Source of the DNA: Branchiostoma lanceolatum
Lineage: Eukaryota > Chordata > Leptocardii > Amphioxiformes > Branchiostomatidae
Reading direction: 5' to 3'
DNA: 64,000 nt
Assembly (NCBI RefSeq): GCF_035083965.1
Contig: NC_089736.1
Location: forward strand, 10,936,207 to 11,000,206
Below the pieces are notes generated by a model. That model searched no databases, had not been told where the DNA came from, and saw only the letters and a list, made by a program, of their open reading frames with translations. The translations under genes and the position numbers were made by a program. Each line of letters opens with the position of its first letter. Within the stretch, counting starts at the first letter, position 1. Shown here one piece after another: positions 59,765-64,000 of this stretch.

Positions 59765-61608
59765 CTACAGTTAAAGAGAAAACGATATTTTACCTTAGCC
59801 AAAACATGCATTAAGATACGGACCTCATACGGACTTGATATATACTAGTAGTCAATTGTGACAGCCCCCTTTTGCAAGTGAGGTAACCTACATTGAATTT
59901 GAGAGAAAGAAGTGCACCATTTGAAAGTTGCAAAAACTGCTGCAAGTTGCTTAACGGTGCACACCCCAGTTCTTCCGCGACCGGGGTCCGAGGAAGTGCG
60001 CGACAAAAAAGTGACGAAAGGGTTTCGAGGGGCAGGGTTTGAGTTCACATTTATCATAATGTGCTTCGAACTGATATTAGATACTAGTACTAGCATGGCT
60101 GAAAAGGGTATGAATTGGTGTGTTTTGGGTGAAATTTGCGTTTCGGTCCGAGCCGTATTTCCGGATATCCATCCGCGTTGATAGTGAAATGTCCCTTGGC
60201 CCGAGATTGACCTTTGTTGCGTTCTGTGGGTGATGTTGACATGTCCCACGCCATGGATGATTAAAGAAATTGAAGTACTAGAATTTTCTTTATAATTGGC
60301 TCGATTATACACTAAGTTTTCCTCTTTCTGACAATATCAGTCGTTACTGCTGCAACAGTTTTATCCTAAGCGAAAATTCCAAATTTTGCGCATCATTTTT
60401 GACGTGAAAGTTATGATTTTTTCTTATAATTTACCAAAATTAGAGAGGTTGAAGAAACAAAACTCAGTTGGTCTAATGTAGCGGAAGGAATAGGCTTTCA
60501 CCCCATACACTGTTGATTTACTTTGGAATAATTCCCTGGAAGAGACACTACCTAGACTTGAGGGTGCGCAGCCTCCAACTGAAACCCCAAATAAACCGGG
60601 GTGTGCTCCCTTAAGACAACCTGAATCAACGATAATATGGTTGTACATCTGTAAGGAGAGTTGCTCAGTTGGCCAACAGATTCAAATTTCTATTCTGTTT
60701 TAATGCTGACCTGTTTTATCTGTGGCTGTGCAGAGTTCTCTCTGTCCCCCTGTGTGGTGGCGTGGACGTTCCACGGCTGTTTCACCTCCATGTTCTGAAG
60801 GTTGTCCTTTTTCTCCAAGGGTCGCAGGTGGGAAGCCATAACGATGTCCCTGGGGTGGAAAGGTGTCGGATGTTATGGCAGATTTAGGAGAAATTTTAGC
60901 CTGAGTGTTATCCTAGTTGATTTAATTGATTTATTTGGTTCTAAAAAAAATACAGCCAGGGCTACCCAACTAGCCGAAGGCTATTACAGGGGTCATCCTA
61001 GTTAACGTTTAAATTATAGTTCCTAGGGTGCACTCAGGCTAGGGAAATTTGATAAGGCAGAGACAACAATGGGTTATGTTTTTTAGCAGTGGGTAAAGAT
61101 GGAGACACCAAATGATAAAAGAATATAATAAAATATCTACCTATTTTTACTGCACATAATTCTATTTCACTATGATGACACATTTCTTTTCCTGACCCCA
61201 AAAGCTACTTTCCAAATGGCACAAAATGACATATAGGGTATGACAAAATAATCATGCCGGTTATAAGTGCCTTAGAGGACGTTCAAAACAACTAGAGCAT
61301 GCCAACAACTGATGACATCAAAATCAAGTTCCTTCGTGACAAAAAATTATGTGTTGTTTTGGTGAGATATGGGGAGGGGGGCACGACCCTGTTTCAGAAA
61401 TACTTTACCTGAACTCATCGTACGACCCGACTTGTTGCTTGATGGCCCTGAACTTGGCGTCGTTCTCCCGCTGGTACTTGTGGTCGGCTTCCACAGCCGC
61501 CGCAAGCTCCCGCTCCAGCTTTCTGAAGTCCAAAACATCTTCTTCAACCTCCAGGTGGGACGCCATGTTTACCATGGAAACCAGACCGTCGCTAGAGTTT
61601 CCCCGCAA
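59363..61608 (-). CDS. CCDC103: CCDC103 (DNAAF19) dynein-arm assembly factor, 3 exons
   Basis: Cilium/flagellum protein needed for outer dynein arm attachment in known members. Exons 61409-61566 (or to 61608 from an upstream in-frame ATG), 60711-60849 and 59363-59764 join in frame to about 232 residues (human 242). The N-terminus LDFRKLERELAAAVEADHKY and SYDEFR, then the second exon VMASHLRPLEKKD, align with human CCDC103. The last exon is an RPAP3-C-type helical domain (FARDWKRCCKTLPDKY, ISFGLLGEILTAL, GRFELSVDFLSS). Splice sites are canonical (donors GTAAAG, GTCAGC; phases 2 and 0). Intron 2 carries a dispersed repeat. An ATTAAA-type signal lies on the gene strand at 59177-59182. Confidence 0.93.
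59905..60617 (-). repeat. Dispersed repeat, copy 2 (inverted to 18690-19345)
   Basis: Lies wholly in CCDC103 intron 2. A frame of 155 codons covers part of it and resembles the 18.7 kb copy, which suggests a shared, possibly once-coding ancestor. Confidence 0.65.
60711..60849 (-). CDS. CCDC103: CCDC103 exon 2
   Basis: Encodes DIVMASHLRPLEKKDNLQ through QPWNVHATTQG to QPQIKQ. Acceptor CACCCCAG, donor GTCAGC. Confidence 0.92.
61409..61608 (-). CDS. CCDC103: CCDC103 exon 1
   Basis: Two in-frame starts: 61608 (MRGNSSDG) and 61566 (MASHLEVEED). The second gives a length closer to the human protein and begins just before the conserved coiled-coil; I prefer it. Confidence 0.88.
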
Positions 61609-61619
61609 AGTTTTAAGTA

Positions 61620-64000
61620 CTGTGCACTAAAGATGTGTGTCAAGAAGAACTTGAGCCCTTAGATGGGACTTATGAAGCTCAGGGAGTCAGTGAAACTTAT
61701 AGAAAGCATAAGAGAAACGCTCATATGGCTCGAACATTTCTTCCAAGACAGTTGTGTTGATTCCTGACGTCATCACTTTTGTGGGTCATACCATTCATTG
61801 CTGAGGGGGCGTACTAGAACTCGGTATTTTATTCAACCACCAATCAGAAACTCTTTTTATATATCAAGTAGAAGAATACTAGTAGTTTTATCAGATAGAA
61901 CTGCGTAGTGAATATTTTAGACGTCATCATTCATACATCCCAATCACGACTCTCAAGTATTGAGTTCAGAAATGATTTTAATTCCAAAATGTAACATCTC
62001 TGGTAACATAAGTAAAGGGAGTATTCACTGTATATCTTGGAAGGGTTCAGATCAAATGCATTAATGTTGGCCAAGGAGGTTCAATTAAACCTCATTGTGT
62101 TGAACATCATAAGAAATTGTTACTTTTCATTGACAAAACCTCAGAAAAACAGTACAAAAAATATTGTGGACAAATTGAAGTTTGTTGACTGTAAACGTTA
62201 GCTTGAAAATATTCTAGTGCAACCTCTCCATGAAATCAGTGAACATTCCCTTATTTACTAGTAGTCATAAGGTTAGTGAAGACAATAAGAGCATACTTTT
62301 ACCACATTAGACAACTATAACATTAGAGAAAATACAGTGCATACATTTCATGAGCGAACATGCACAAATATATTATCAAAAGGTTATCTATGAAATTACA
62401 CCTACAATTGCAAGCAAACACATTAAAGGTATGAGCTGACAAGAAAGTTCAAGTGGGGTTTAGTCAACTGAGATATGCATTGAGTCACGAGGCCCTCTGT
62501 CAACTATAACATGTACTGCACTATGACTACTACCACCAACCTGTAGACATGTACAAGGCTTGACAGTAAGATTTACTACAAATCACAAAACTACATCACT
62601 TTTTATATATATCTTAGCTATATCATGTTTGTATTGATTTCGTAACGTCCATTCTTTATCTTCCGTTCATGTATTGCAGCTTTTAATATTGTATTCGATG
62701 TTTGTATTATTCTGTTCTTTGATTGCTTCTGCAACTTGGTTCACACATGGGGAGTTGTTACTACTATGTCTTTTCGAAACCTGCTATACTATGACTTTCA
62801 TTTGCACTGTCTATGCTGCTATACTCCACAGCATCAGCTTTGTTATTGGCCAATTGTGCTATTTTCGACAAACCCCACTCTATACTCCATGGACAGCAAC
62901 AACTTTCTTACAGAGGCAAATCTGCTCTTCTCCACGGACCCCAACTCTATACTCCATAGATTGTAGCAACTTTGTTAACCTAAAATCCAGTCTATATTCT
63001 CTTTCATTGTGTCCCATAAAATACTGCGCCAAACAACTATTGGGTTCCAAAGATATCTCTGTGGCGCCTTTTGCTTTGTAGAGGGCCTGGCCTATGACAC
63101 CCGGCCTATTAAACAACGATATAGACCGAATTCCAGGTTACTACTTTGTTACAGAGGTAATATCTCCATGCATGCACCAAGTTGCAACAGGCAGTCAACA
63201 GTCATGTTTGATTTCCCAGCATTTATGGCACCTTTGGCTTCAAGTTTTAGGATGACCCTTGCAGCGAGTCATCTTATCACCATAATCTTCTTCTCACCCT
63301 AACCATACAATTACTTCTCATACATATCTCCACATTTCCTACTTAACTACCATGTTATCGCACCATTTCTATATATCTCTTTGTGCTAGACAGCAGTTAT
63401 AAGATCTGACTGCGCATGACGATATTGAGCTTATTCTAGACAATGTATATAACGACACTTCAGGTGTAAATAGTTTCACAAGAACAATTTCACTTGAACG
63501 ACAGTACAGATGTTGACAACAGGAGCAGCATGCCACAACTGTAAAATACAGTGTTCACAACATACATTTGGAATCATTAGTAAGAGAATTTCAATTGTAA
63601 GGATGAATGTACTTTTTTTCCTTCTTTACTTTCTTCGCTCTCCAACCCGTTATGTTGTTGACACATTGCAATGATCTTGACCTTTGTTACTGTTAGTCTT
63701 GTGTTACTTATGTCAGTCTTGATTTTAAGAAGGTTGATCTTAACATGATACATGATGCAAAGGTCTTACATTGGTCCATTTGTTTTTAAATAAATCAAGA
63801 CTTTTAAGTACAGTTTTCTTCTAACTCCAAAATTTCACAAAAAGAATATGGTTTGCACATTCAAGTTTCACTCAAAACCTGAAGAGGATTTTTCTATGGT
63901 TCTTTCATTTTCAGAACACTTTTGCCAGATTGTATTAAGGAAAAATATGGAAAATTTGTAAAGAGGAGGGCGCAAGCATAGAAACAATATGGCTTTGTCC
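61620..64000. other. Region upstream of CCDC103
   Basis: Probable promoter nearby (inverted CCAAT box ACCAATCAG at 61840). Beyond about 62.0 kb it is AT-rich and unassigned. Near 62820-63150 loosely repeated phrases (CTATACTCCA, TTACAGAGG) suggest an old degenerate tandem array. No gene recognised. Confidence 0.45.

Noticed and set aside
62674..63302. Overlapping short ORFs near the right end
   Set aside because: Several frames on both strands are open through a degenerate repeated stretch; none shows a protein family signature.

Overview
The window looks like a chordate-grade invertebrate genome, most likely amphioxus (Branchiostoma). The genes have many short exons with canonical GT/AG splice sites. 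There is a single PPAR (NR1C) beside a single Rev-erb/E75-type receptor (NR1D), plus a cilia assembly factor. The non-coding DNA is packed with small foldback elements (MITEs), tRNA-derived SINE-like repeats and minisatellites. The species call is inference; the gene families are read directly from the translated exons.

Layout. 1-4750: upstream region with no recognised gene, carrying a perfect ROR/Rev-erb response element at 4289-4299. 4931-9259 (+): NR1D receptor (Rev-erb/E75), seven exons, 562 aa in this model, with its 3' UTR running to an AATAAA at 10791. 10.85-26.9 kb: gene-free, with two MITEs with long or duplicated ends, a higher-order minisatellite (12.1-12.7 kb), a second minisatellite (22.3-23.1 kb) and SINE-like repeats. 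27170-47950 (-): NR1C receptor (PPAR), eight coding exons, 419 aa, including a 15.3-kb first coding intron full of repeats. 47.97-59.36 kb: PPAR 5' UTR and promoter zone, a segmental duplication, foldback elements and a decayed C2H2 zinc-finger remnant. 59363-61608 (-): CCDC103/DNAAF19, three exons, about 232 aa. 61.6-64 kb: nothing recognised.

How the genes relate. Both receptors are NR1 proteins, arranged tail to tail about 18 kb apart, and they share three intron positions and phases. The layout recalls the convergent NR1D1-THRA pair of vertebrates, but the partner here is PPAR. The NR1D protein keeps both haem-ligand residues, lacks an AF-2 helix, and carries an E75-like C-terminal extension with a SUMO consensus. 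The PPAR keeps the diagnostic three-residue D-box spacer and the AF-2 helix, but the helix-12 tyrosine that holds fatty-acid carboxylates in vertebrate PPARs is phenylalanine. A haem-sensing repressor and a lipid-sensing activator side by side would form a compact metabolic/circadian locus. CCDC103 is functionally unrelated, but it is also linked to NR1D1 on human 17q21, which suggests old synteny.
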